In this document: piece after piece, positions 41,383 through 48,354 of the stretch
Position numbering within the stretch: position 1 is the stretch's first letter
Layout of the letters: every line of letters begins with the position of its first letter
Assembly: GCA_034665745.1 (NCBI GenBank)
Contig: JAXDJJ010000075.1
Coordinates: 1-54,510 of the forward strand
Length of the DNA stretch: 54,510 nucleotides
Source: JAXDJJ01 sp034665745
GTDB lineage: Bacteria > Actinomycetota > CADDZG01 > WHSQ01
Reading direction: 5' to 3'
Translations under genes and position numbers: made by a program
Notes under the pieces: generated by a model
Seen by the model: the letters and a program-made list of their open reading frames with translations, nothing else
Databases searched by the model: none
Told to the model about the DNA's origin: nothing

Positions 41383-41802
41383 TTGTTGAGAGTCGAGAAA
41401 GTCGCCGATCACCCTTTGCAGCGCGCGGCAGGGGCGGTTCTGATCGTAGGGGTCGCTTACGGGCTGGCATTTCCGGATCGGACTGACTACCTCGGCCACT
41501 TCCTAGCAGGGTTCGGCGCCACTCTGGGCCTTCTCAGCCTGCTCTACACGGTCCCCCTGAAATCACGACCTATCGCGATCGTCATCGTGACGCTCATAGC
41601 GGTGTCGTTGGGATGGGCGACCGAGGAAACCATCTTCAAGCTGGCGATCTTCGACCCCGTCGATTTCTTCAATCAAAGTCTGGGTGCGGTCGTTGCTGCA
41701 GCCGTCGTACTGGGTGACCCGCGCGGCGCTGTGACGGGACTCTGGGCTTTCTCGATCGGGTTCATCACCCTCGTTGCTGGGTTCGTCTTTGCTTTCGCCT
41801 AG
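41383..41802 (+). CDS. Small multi-pass membrane protein
   Basis: A 139-residue protein starting with TTG and holding four predicted transmembrane segments: AAGAVLIVGVAYGLAF, FGATLGLLSLLYTVPL, AIVIVTLIAVSLGWA and GLWAFSIGFITLVAGFVFAF. The glutamates in GWATEETIF and the Asp in DPVDFFNQS lie near membrane borders. This resembles VanZ/DUF2238-like small membrane proteins in outline only. Its 3' end overlaps the next gene by 29 bp. Confidence 0.7.
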   Translation: MLRVEKVADHPLQRAAGAVLIVGVAYGLAFPDRTDYLGHFLAGFGATLGLLSLLYTVPLKSRPIAIVIVTLIAVSLGWATEETIFKLAIFDPVDFFNQSLGAVVAAAVVLGDPRGAVTGLWAFSIGFITLVAGFVFAFA

Positions 41803-42175
41803 GGCCGGTGCGGTCGTCCTTGCAGTCATAGCCCTGCTCCTGGCAGCAGGGAATTCATACGAGACATTCCGACGATCAACGATCCCCCTATCGATCGACG
41901 GAACGGTCGAATCTCTGGAGGTACGGCACGAAAAGCACCCAGGTTTTGATGATGTCCATTTGCTCGTCGTAGATGGGCGCACGATCCACGTCGACGCAGC
42001 TGTAGCAAGCGCCCTCCATCGAGGCGCAGCGCTTCATAAGTCAGCTTGGAGTTCGTCATTGCAAGTCGATCAGGCGCCCAATCAGCTGAGCCCTTCTCGC
42101 GATTCGAAGGGGATGTTGATCGTGATGCCTGTAGTCATCCTCGTCATAGGGATGCTTCTGCACAGGCGCTCATGA
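41774..42175 (+). CDS. Small membrane protein of unknown function
   Basis: A 133-residue product with two transmembrane helices, one at the N-terminus (AVVLAVIALLLAAGNSY) and one at the C-terminus (MLIVMPVVILVIGMLLH), around a soluble loop (SIDGTVESLEVRHEKHPGFDD). The gene starts inside the previous one, so translation is likely coupled. No family is recognised. Confidence 0.6.
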   Translation: MLGSSLLSPRAGAVVLAVIALLLAAGNSYETFRRSTIPLSIDGTVESLEVRHEKHPGFDDVHLLVVDGRTIHVDAAVASALHRGAALHKSAWSSSLQVDQAPNQLSPSRDSKGMLIVMPVVILVIGMLLHRRS

Positions 42176-42187
42176 CAAGCTTGCGGG

Positions 42188-43051
42188 ATGTCAACATCAG
42201 GAGGCAAGCCAGCGCTCGTCCTTGTTTCATTGGTCGCAGTTGTTCTTGCTTCCGGCTGCGGTGGTGACACTGGGACGACAACTCCATTGTCTTCTCCTTC
42301 CCCAGGAACCTCATCGGATGCTTCCACTCGTTCACTCCTGATCCAAGCGGGCGCCACCGAGGAAGAAGCGGCGTGTATCGACCAGGCGATGAGCTCCGCT
42401 CCTGCGCCCAGCGTGGACCCAGACGCGCCCGGGGATGCGATCAAGGCAGCGATCATCACGCAGGCTGCTGACTGCGCTCCCACAGCCAGGTTGCAAGAGA
42501 TCGCAAGCAGGGTCTCAGACCTGCTCGAAAAAGAGCTGGAGAGCATCATGGAGCCGCTCCTGAAACAGTTTGCCGATCGGTACAAGGCGGGCGGCGCGAC
42601 TTCATCCGAGGCGCAGTGCATTGCTGAAACGCTCCTGAGTCAGAATCCATCTGCCCTGTCGGACGTCAGTGGGAACGCCAGGAGCAAGAGTCGGGCGATC
42701 TCAGCACTGTTGGTTCGCGAAGCGAGCAGATGCGCGTCATCTGACCGCCTCAAGGAACTCACCTTCTCGACATTCGTCAAGCCCTACCTGGAAGCACTGA
42801 CAACGGCTGGCGCAACTCGCTCGCAGGCCGATTGCATGGTCACCAAGATTGAGAATCTGGATGTTTTCTTCCCGTCCGAGGACTTCAATGGGCCCCGAGC
42901 TGGCCAGATGGCCGGTGATCGGTTCGTGGACAACGCTCCGGGATGCGCTCCGACAAATCAACTGAGACAGATCGCCAAAGAGCTCTTTGCCGAGTATCAA
43001 AAGGGCTGTGAACGGACAAGCGATGACCCGATGGCTCCCTACGAGTGCTGA
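42188..43051 (+). CDS. Lipoprotein with three Cys-paired repeats
   Basis: The 287-residue lipoprotein (signal ALVLVSLVAVVLASGC) contains three copies of a helical unit of about 60 residues. Copy one is at about 54-107 (AGATEEEAACIDQAM, then ADCAPTARLQEIA). Copy two is at 135-193 (GGATSSEAQCIAETL, then SRCASSDRLKELT). Copy three is at 207-264 (AGATRSQADCMVTKI, then PGCAPTNQLRQIA). Each copy has one Cys after the GAT motif and one 33-38 residues later, so a disulfide per unit is likely. No known enzymatic family fits. Confidence 0.78.
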   Translation: MSTSGGKPALVLVSLVAVVLASGCGGDTGTTTPLSSPSPGTSSDASTRSLLIQAGATEEEAACIDQAMSSAPAPSVDPDAPGDAIKAAIITQAADCAPTARLQEIASRVSDLLEKELESIMEPLLKQFADRYKAGGATSSEAQCIAETLLSQNPSALSDVSGNARSKSRAISALLVREASRCASSDRLKELTFSTFVKPYLEALTTAGATRSQADCMVTKIENLDVFFPSEDFNGPRAGQMAGDRFVDNAPGCAPTNQLRQIAKELFAEYQKGCERTSDDPMAPYEC

Positions 43052-43085
43052 GTCAGACCTCGGGTCAACCGGTCAGCGTGAGGAG

Positions 43086-43394
43086 CTAACGAGCTGCTCG
43101 CCTGACTGTTGACCAGTGCACCAGCAAGAAGAAGACCATGATCCCAAGCCCCAACCAGGCGATCGTCTCGTTGTTCGATGATTCAGGAATCGCGATCGTC
43201 GACATCACCACCACCAAGCCGATGATGGGGGTCCACAAGAGTGCCGTGTTCTTGCTCATCGCGTAATCGAACCCCGTGGTTCCGGTACGCGCGCGGATCC
43301 GGGTCTCGGGATCGATGTGTTTCCGCCCCCATGCGGACACCGCAAGCATGGCGACGAACGCGAGGACTTGAGCACTCACGGCTAGCGCAACCAT
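43086..43394 (-). CDS. Small membrane protein
   Basis: A 102-residue protein with three hydrophobic stretches: LAVSAQVLAFVAMLAVSAW, LLWTPIIGLVVVMSTIAI and IAWLGLGIMVFFLLVHW, and a basic loop (KHIDPETRIRARTGTTGFDYA). It resembles DUF202/DUF1648-like short membrane proteins only in layout. No family is assigned. It lies downstream of the membrane-protein gene at 43416-43859 on the same strand. Confidence 0.6.
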   Translation of the reverse strand: MVALAVSAQVLAFVAMLAVSAWGRKHIDPETRIRARTGTTGFDYAMSKNTALLWTPIIGLVVVMSTIAIPESSNNETIAWLGLGIMVFFLLVHWSTVRRAAR

Positions 43395-43415
43395 GAGGGC
43401 ATCGTGACACGTGCT

Positions 43416-43859
43416 TCAGGCATTGGCCTCAGACCGCATAGAGGCGATGGCCGCCACGAGCATCAACGCTGCACCCGCGGTTATGGCGTAGGTGGTCCAC
43501 GTCACGAGCAGTGACTCCTCGAGGATCTGCACGCCGAGCCAAAGGAAGTGCTGTAGCCCGAAGAGGGCGACGGCGCCCAGGGCGACCGACCGTCCCTTGT
43601 CACTCAAGCGAAGGCATAGACCCAACGCGATCGCGGTCCACAGGATGACCTGGCCCGCCATACGGAGCCCGTCGTGCTGCCAGGAGAATGTCCATTCGTC
43701 GAAGGTTCGCCCAACGATGTAGGAGAAGCTCATCACCCCGCGGAACCCGTGAGGTTTCGTCGGAAACACGTACGCAATCATGACGACCAGGAAGCCAAGG
43801 CCGGCGAGCCGACCCCACGACTCCGAGATCAATCGACTACCCGTTCTCAAGTTATCCAC
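43416..43859 (-). CDS. Multi-pass membrane protein of unknown function
   Basis: From GTG 43859 the product is 147 residues with four transmembrane segments. They include LAGLGFLVVMIAYVFP, LRMAGQVILWTAIALGLCL, VALGAVALFGLQHFLWLG and YAITAGAALMLVAAIASM. The start lies four bases after the stop of the upstream Asp-box gene, so translation is probably coupled. A frame to 44051 would read into that gene and is rejected. No family is recognised. Confidence 0.65.
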   Translation of the reverse strand: MDNLRTGSRLISESWGRLAGLGFLVVMIAYVFPTKPHGFRGVMSFSYIVGRTFDEWTFSWQHDGLRMAGQVILWTAIALGLCLRLSDKGRSVALGAVALFGLQHFLWLGVQILEESLLVTWTTYAITAGAALMLVAAIASMRSEANA

Positions 43860-43863
43860 GTGA

Positions 43864-44832
43864 TCAATGCCAGGTCTGGCGCACGCGCCAGGTCCGGCCC
43901 CCATCATGGGTGACGATGAATTGCTGAGCTCCGCGATCACCGTTCTGGTAGGTCGCGTAGCCGTTCTCGTTATCGACGAAGCACACCGAGGAGATGAAGT
44001 CGACATCGGACTCGAAGAACCGGTTCGAGTCCCAGGTACGCGCTCCATCATCCGTCCGCAGAAGTCCCGCGCGGTTCAACCACAACCACCCGTGATCAGT
44101 AGATCTGAAGAGGACGCCGGTCAGGTGTCCGCTCCACAAGGCGTCGCCGGGACGTTGCCAAGTGCTTCCGCTGTCGACAGTGTGGATAACGACCTTCTTC
44201 TGCATCGCGGTACCGATATCACCTGCACACACGATCCAACCTTCACCTGCTCCGGTCCTGCTGAGCGCCGCGTCGATCCAGTAGCCATGTCTACAAGCGC
44301 TCGAAACGCGGGTCCACGTTCGTCCGCCGTCGTGCGTCTGCTTGACGAGGACGCGAATCCCCGGGTTGCCTCCTCTGTCGGAAGTCTTGCCTTGCGCCTT
44401 CCACAGTGCCCAGCCCTCCGTGTCGTTGATGAAGCTGACATCGCTCAGGCGGTTGCGCGCGACGTGAACCCACGTCTTGCCGCCGTCGGTCGAGTGGAGG
44501 AGGCGGTGGCGGCACGTGGCGCAGGCATCGATTTCGGCCCACGCACTGTTCGCGCCCGCGACGATCACGCGGGTCACCTCGCGCCCGGTCGCCGACCGCC
44601 ACGTCTGCTTCCACGAGCGGCCGCCATCGTCAGTAACGGCGATGAGGCTGTGGCGACCCACCTGACCGCTCATAGTTCCGTGGTCCATGTCCCAGAAGGC
44701 AACGCTGGTAGGTCGGAAGCGATCGTGGATCGCCTCGTCGTGGTTGGCTCTCGCGGGGGCCACGAATAGGGAGAGAGCCGCGGTCGATAGAAGCACCAAA
44801 GTCACCACGGATCCTCTAAGTCGTTCGCCCAC
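43864..44832 (-). CDS. Secreted Asp-box/BNR-repeat beta-propeller protein (YCF48/HCF136-like)
   Basis: From GTG 44832 (GGGAAGGGACAAAAC upstream) the product is 322 residues with a signal peptide (VVTLVLLSTAALSLFVAPARA). It has six Asp-box motifs of the S/T-x-D-x-G-x-T-W type (DDGGRSWKQTW, TDGGKTWVHVA, HDGGRTWTRVS, VDSGSTWQRPG, DDGARTWDSNR and HDGGRTWRVRQ), so a beta-propeller is likely. Similar repeats occur in HCF136 and in bacterial photosystem-like proteins and sialidases, but without sialidase active-site residues. Paired cysteines occur (IDACATCRHR, SACRHGYW). It is co-directional with the membrane protein at 43859 and probably translationally coupled to it. Confidence 0.82.
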   Translation of the reverse strand: MGERLRGSVVTLVLLSTAALSLFVAPARANHDEAIHDRFRPTSVAFWDMDHGTMSGQVGRHSLIAVTDDGGRSWKQTWRSATGREVTRVIVAGANSAWAEIDACATCRHRLLHSTDGGKTWVHVARNRLSDVSFINDTEGWALWKAQGKTSDRGGNPGIRVLVKQTHDGGRTWTRVSSACRHGYWIDAALSRTGAGEGWIVCAGDIGTAMQKKVVIHTVDSGSTWQRPGDALWSGHLTGVLFRSTDHGWLWLNRAGLLRTDDGARTWDSNRFFESDVDFISSVCFVDNENGYATYQNGDRGAQQFIVTHDGGRTWRVRQTWH

Positions 44833-44847
44833 GTTTTGTCCCTTCCC

Positions 44848-44877
44848 CATCGGGACCTTACCCATCGGGACCTTACC
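44848..44877. repeat. 15-bp tandem repeat in the 5' region of the Asp-box gene
   Basis: Two exact copies of CATCGGGACCTTACC in direct tandem (44848-44862 and 44863-44877). On the minus strand they encode MGKVP repeats upstream of the likely GTG 44832, and lie over the ribosome-binding region. Copy-number change would add or remove five codons or alter the leader. Confidence 0.8.
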
Positions 44878-45040
44878 CATCACTGACGCTGACCCTTGAG
44901 CCGTCCCGCTGCATCTCCGCACGAGAACGGTTCTCCTCACGCGTCGGCTGCATCCCCGTGCGGCAAAGTCGAGACCTGATGGCGTTCCGTCCAGTCGCTT
45001 TCGGCGTCTGCTGCGCAGATCGACGTGGCTTGTAGGGAGG

Positions 45041-45322
45041 TCAGGCGAGAACGGGCGCGACCGAAGTGCCGGCAGTGGCCCAGATGTAAGCGATGGTCCC
45101 GATCAGTCCAGTGAGGGCGCCGAGTGCGTACCAACGCGATCGCCGGATGAAGAGGGCCGCCAGGCTGACCGCCGCCGCGACGACGGCGAGCAACAGGGTG
45201 TAGGAGCCGAAGGTCCGGGCGAAAAAGAAGTAAGGGAAAGCGATGGACGCGCCCAGGAGTCCAATCGCCACTTGTGCTGGCGGTCGGCTGAGCCAAATAA
45301 GAGCTTGGGGAGACGAATCCAC
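45041..45322 (-). CDS. Small membrane protein
   Basis: From GTG 45322 the product is about 93 residues with three transmembrane segments (AQVAIGLLGASIAFPYFFF, LLLAVVAAAVSLAALFI and YALGALTGLIGTIAYIWA). The longer frame from 45367 carries a hydrophilic leader without a ribosome-binding site. No family is recognised. A 200-base gap (44833-45040) separates it from the Asp-box start. Confidence 0.6.
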   Translation of the reverse strand: MDSSPQALIWLSRPPAQVAIGLLGASIAFPYFFFARTFGSYTLLLAVVAAAVSLAALFIRRSRWYALGALTGLIGTIAYIWATAGTSVAPVLA

Positions 45323-45386
45323 GATCGGAAAATTACCCGCGTCGCGGGCAGCTCCGCTGCACGGCATAGTGGCTGATGCGAAGTGG

Positions 45387-45608
45387 TCAACCGGTCTGGG
45401 AGTCGAGTCGCCCTCTCACTAACAGCCAAGCAAGGCCGCCGACGATCGGGAAGAACATCATCGCAAGGCCCACGATCCAGCCAGGTCCACCGCGCTCGTC
45501 GATGTCCTGCGCGGCTTTCATTGCCAACCAGAACCACCCGATGAAAGCGGCGGCAAAGGCTGCGAAGACGAGGATGACGTACCAGTTCGGCGCGGTGTTG
45601 ATGTCCAC
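45387..45608 (-). CDS. Small membrane protein (PLDc_N-like)
   Basis: From GTG 45608 the product is 73 residues with two transmembrane segments (WYVILVFAAFAAAFIGWFW and WIVGLAMMFFPIVGGLAWLL) joined by an AAQDIDERGGPG loop. The pattern GxPGWxxGLxxxFFPxxGxxxWL with a short basic tail resembles the phospholipase_D-nuclease N-terminal (PLDc_N) membrane segment. Longer frames to 45710 are rejected because the first 34 residues are not protein-like. Confidence 0.6.
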   Translation of the reverse strand: MDINTAPNWYVILVFAAFAAAFIGWFWLAMKAAQDIDERGGPGWIVGLAMMFFPIVGGLAWLLVRGRLDSQTG

Positions 45609-45736
45609 GAACCCGATTCTAATGTCGTCACCTGTGACGCGCCGGAGGCCCTCAGGCGCGGATTTGACACAGAGAAGAGACAAGTCTGTGCTCGCGTCGA
45701 ACATCGACATTCAGGGCATTGAAATCAAAGCCTGAG

Positions 45737-45762
45737 ATCCAAAATGGAGTGGCGCGGAAGTC
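45737..45762 (+). repeat. 26-bp direct repeat, copy 1
   Basis: ATCCAAAATGGAGTGGCG then C then GGAAGTC. A second copy with one change (C to A) lies at 46125-46150. The two copies bracket the small membrane-protein gene at 45855-46073. Confidence 0.7.
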
Positions 45763-45854
45763 TGGTAGCCGCGGGTCGCTCATGGCCTAAGGGGTGTGCA
45801 AGTCGGGGTGGCCTATCCTCGACACATGCCATGCGGCGACCACCAGAGGGGCGA

Positions 45855-46073
45855 ATGAGCCAGATTCAACGCTTCAACGAGTGGGGGCGGCGGCACCCGT
45901 GGAGGGCAGCACCGGCCATGGCGGTGTTCCTTTTCTGCATCACGATGGCCTTTGCGATGCTGGTCTTGGACCAATCTGCAGGCGAGGCCCTCCCGCACTC
46001 ACTGATCTACTCCATCGGTTTCCCTGTTCTGACGGCGGCACTCAACACATGGCGCTACCGACGTGGCGAGTAG
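45855..46073 (+). CDS. Small membrane protein
   Basis: From ATG 45855 (AGAGGGGCG upstream) the product is 72 residues: a basic N-terminus (SQIQRFNEWGRRHPWRA) and two transmembrane stretches (AMAVFLFCITMAFAMLVL and SLIYSIGFPVLTAALNTW) with a basic end (RYRRGE). No family is recognised. It is bracketed by the two copies of a 26-bp direct repeat. Confidence 0.62.
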   Translation: MSQIQRFNEWGRRHPWRAAPAMAVFLFCITMAFAMLVLDQSAGEALPHSLIYSIGFPVLTAALNTWRYRRGE

Positions 46074-46124
46074 GTCCGACACCGGACAGGTCGGGTTTGC
46101 GGCGAGCGAATCGATGAACGTCCT

Positions 46125-46150
46125 ATCCAAAATGGAGTGGCGAGGAAGTC
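46125..46150 (+). repeat. 26-bp direct repeat, copy 2
   Basis: Second copy of the direct repeat at 45737, 25 of 26 bases identical. It begins about 50 bp after the stop of the small membrane-protein gene and starts the long non-coding stretch that runs to 46728. Confidence 0.7.
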
Positions 46151-46728
46151 GGCTCGTTTCGTTTCGCTGCACGCGCACGAGCACACCGTGGCGGCTGTTG
46201 TGAACGGGACCTCCCGTTGAACGAGATAAGGATCAATGCAACGAGGCGCTCAGCGGTCAGTCGCATCCCTTGAGAATCGCTCGGGGAACTAGAAGCGACG
46301 CATGGGGCTGGAATGTCAGACACCTGACACAAGGTCTTCCCGACATCTGGATTAGCGGCGAGGTCTTCCTCGAAGTCAGCGGCAGGGTCCCCGCCTGGCC
46401 AAGGAGACTCGAAAACCTCAATAAAGTCGTGACGTACAGGCTGCTCAACTTCCTGCGGATATAGCGGAAAGTGCTGGTATTGAGCCGTTTTGACTTCGGT
46501 TGGCTTCGGCTCGTTTCGGCTGATTTTGGGAACGCCGGGTGACAATTGGGTGACAAACAACGATTCCTCGGACCTCTGCCGCGTGAATGCCATCGAGTGC
46601 GAATCCGATCCCGACGGTTCAGAGCATTTCCGCAGGTCACACCAGGTTTCTCTTGTTGTTGCTTGGCGCGATTTGACGCCGTTTTTCATCCTCGTGTGGA
46701 CCAAATGTGGACCAGCGAGCTGCTGCAC
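46151..46728. other. Non-coding stretch with paired 11-bp-period repeats
   Basis: This stretch is less GC-rich than the neighbours and has no convincing gene. A minus-strand frame spans it but has no ribosome-binding site or recognisable domain. Within it GGGTGACAA occurs twice at 46537-46545 and 46548-46556, and TGTGGACCA twice at 46695-46703 and 46706-46714. Both pairs have an 11-base period, like the GGGTGGCAA pair at 48205. Such pairs resemble arm-type sites of tyrosine recombinases, so this may be an old integration scar. Confidence 0.5.
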
Positions 46729-47901
46729 CTACCAGACAGAGACCTCAGTGACCGAGTCGACCTCGTTGACCCGTACGTATCGAGCCCTCACTTCCTTCTC
46801 GGGCACCCGCAGGGACACCCCCTCGATGCCCGTGCCGGAGTCGGTCTCCCGGACTACCTCCCAGCGGTCGCCCGTTACAGAGGTCGTCACGCGGCAGAAG
46901 CTGCAGCCTCTGACCACGATGAGGTCTACCGTCCGTACACGTCCGAGGTCGATCCGGACCGTCTTGGGTTCGGGGCCACATCCATACGTTTCCGAACAAG
47001 GAAGCCTGATCGTGTCGAAGAAGAATTCTCCGTCGGTTAGGTAGCAATCCGAGATCCTTCTGCCTTGACTGTTTCCAACGATGCAATCCTTGCCACGGGA
47101 GGGCGGCGCTATCCCGCGGGCGAAGGGAGTCGCCGCACTCTTGTAAGACAGCTCGACCTCCCGACCGCACCCTTCTGAACAGTTGCCGCTTAGCACGGCA
47201 TCAGTGATCGCCGTCACGTACACGGTGCCGGGTACGTCTTCGAGCACTCGCGGATCGATCCGCTCCCCGGGGGAAGTGCTGTCGTGGTACCAAAGTGGGT
47301 TCACGATGTCTACGCGCGAGCGGTCGGACCTGAAGGTCAGCGCGTACCGGAGCAGCGCGCCGAACCCTTCGGTGGGCAGGTCCTCCCAGGTGACGTCGCC
47401 GCTTGCTCCGTCAAACTCCAAACTCGGGTCCCAGAAACGGAGTCTCGGGAGCGCCACGCTCTGTCCCTTGATGAAAGCATGATGCGTGACCTGAGCGGAG
47501 CGGGGGTCGTCGCTGAGCGTCGCCTCCAACAAGAAGTCCCTGCGCGCTGGTTTACACACGTGCAACGAGAATCGCCCCCTAGCGTCGGCGTTCGAACTGT
47601 CACCGTCGCTGCAAGGGGGTGGGAAATCGCAACCGAAGCAGAAGAACGGCAGGGTTTGCGCCGTCACCTTTTCGATCGACACCAGCGCCCGCTTGGCGGG
47701 TCGACCGTTGTGGGTGAACACCCGGCCCTGCACGTCTACCCCAGCGGGACCGCGAGCGATCATCCCTGCAGCAGGTACTTCGTGGGAGTACTGCGGAGGT
47801 GGTGACGGCGGGTGGCTTCCTGGACGAGACGACCCGCCGGTGCAAGCCGCGCTGATCGCCATTACGAACGCAACTAGGCCAAGCCACTTAGGGCGCACCA
47901 T
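46729..47901 (-). CDS. Lipoprotein with discoidin-like C-terminal region
   Basis: From ATG 47901 (AAAGG upstream) the product is 390 residues with a lipoprotein signal (WLGLVAFVMAISAAC). It has a first domain with DVQGRVFTHNGRPAKRALVSIE and paired cysteines (FFCFGCDFPPPCSDG). A central region follows (LRFWDPSLEFDGASGDVTWE), then a C-terminal beta region (KTVRIDLGRVRTVDLIVVRG, SVTGDRWEVVRE, RARYVRVNEVDSVTEVSVW) of the F5/8 (discoidin) type. It probably binds carbohydrate or surface ligands. It ends the host-like chromosome before the attachment site. Confidence 0.75.
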   Translation of the reverse strand: MVRPKWLGLVAFVMAISAACTGGSSRPGSHPPSPPPQYSHEVPAAGMIARGPAGVDVQGRVFTHNGRPAKRALVSIEKVTAQTLPFFCFGCDFPPPCSDGDSSNADARGRFSLHVCKPARRDFLLEATLSDDPRSAQVTHHAFIKGQSVALPRLRFWDPSLEFDGASGDVTWEDLPTEGFGALLRYALTFRSDRSRVDIVNPLWYHDSTSPGERIDPRVLEDVPGTVYVTAITDAVLSGNCSEGCGREVELSYKSAATPFARGIAPPSRGKDCIVGNSQGRRISDCYLTDGEFFFDTIRLPCSETYGCGPEPKTVRIDLGRVRTVDLIVVRGCSFCRVTTSVTGDRWEVVRETDSGTGIEGVSLRVPEKEVRARYVRVNEVDSVTEVSVW

Positions 47902-47940
47902 CGAACCTTTACATGGCGAGGGCCGCAACAGTTGGACCAC

Positions 47941-48030
47941 CTAATTCGAAGGGACCTGCACCCTCACTTCCCAACTACCGTCCTGGTTCTCGGAAACGAC
48001 GGTGATCTTGATACGGCTCTGCTCGTGCAA
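47941..48030 (-). pseudogene. Short coding remnant or small gene next to the attachment site
   Basis: On the minus strand a frame from TTG 48030 encodes 29 residues with protein-like content (RIKITVVSENQDGSWEVRVQ, then VPSN and TAG). It is open further upstream into the tRNA fragment, where there is no start. It looks like the C-terminus of a gene cut by integration, or a very small gene. No family is recognisable. Confidence 0.3.
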
Positions 48031-48054
48031 GCAGGTCAGAGGGCTGTTTCTGAG

Positions 48055-48098
48055 TGGGCGGTATAGGACTTGAACCTATGACCCCTACCGTGTCGAAG
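48055..48098 (-). other. 3' end of a tRNA gene, attachment site of an integrative element
   Basis: On the minus strand TAGGTTCAAGTCCTA forms a T-stem and loop, followed by the acceptor 3' strand ACCGCCC and discriminator A. No 5' acceptor strand or D arm is found within a tRNA length upstream, so only the 3' part is present. This is what a site-specific integrase leaves at one end of an element. A partial copy of the core (ATGACCCCTACCSTGT) recurs at 48245-48260. The amino-acid identity of the tRNA is not clear. Confidence 0.7.
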
Positions 48099-48204
48099 AT
48101 CCAGAGCACATTTCACTGACCTGCGAAAACAGCCGTAATCGTTGGTGGATAGCCGATTTTGTCTCCGGTGCTCTCGGCACGCTTAGGCCCTTTTTGGGGT
48201 AACC

Positions 48205-48341
48205 GGGTGGCAATAGGGTGGCAATTCAGCAAGTGTCGAAATCCATGACCCCTACCCTGTAGCTGTAAGAGCTGCCATTTCTCGGAAATTGCCACCCATT
48301 TTCGGGTGGCAGGGCCGATTGCCACCCGGTTCGGGTGGCAA
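48205..48341. repeat. GGGTGGCAA repeat cluster, probable recombinase arm sites
   Basis: GGGTGGCAA occurs as a direct pair at 48205-48213 and 48216-48224 (11-base period) and again inverted: TTGCCACCC 48289-48297 with GGGTGGCA 48304-48311, and TTGCCACCC 48319-48327 with GGGTGGCAA 48333-48341. These lie between the tRNA fragment and the first conjugation gene. Their number, arrangement and position fit integrase arm-type or excisionase sites. No integrase is encoded nearby. Confidence 0.6.
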
Positions 48342-48354
48342 GTAAGACAAGGGC

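Noticed and set aside
43864..44832. HCF136-type photosystem assembly role for the Asp-box protein
   Set aside because: The similarity is to the repeat fold only, and nothing else in the window suggests photosynthesis.
46123..46728. Minus-strand frame across the non-coding stretch
   Set aside because: No ribosome-binding site, no recognisable domain, mixed composition and a lower GC content. It is adjacent to repeat pairs that look like recombination scars.
48055..48130. A complete tRNA gene
   Set aside because: Only the T arm and 3' acceptor strand are present. No matching 5' acceptor strand (GGGCGGT) or D arm occurs within a tRNA length.
48205..48341. CRISPR array
   Set aside because: The repeated unit is 9 bases, occurs in both orientations and has no equal-length spacers. 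A recombinase arm-site array fits better.
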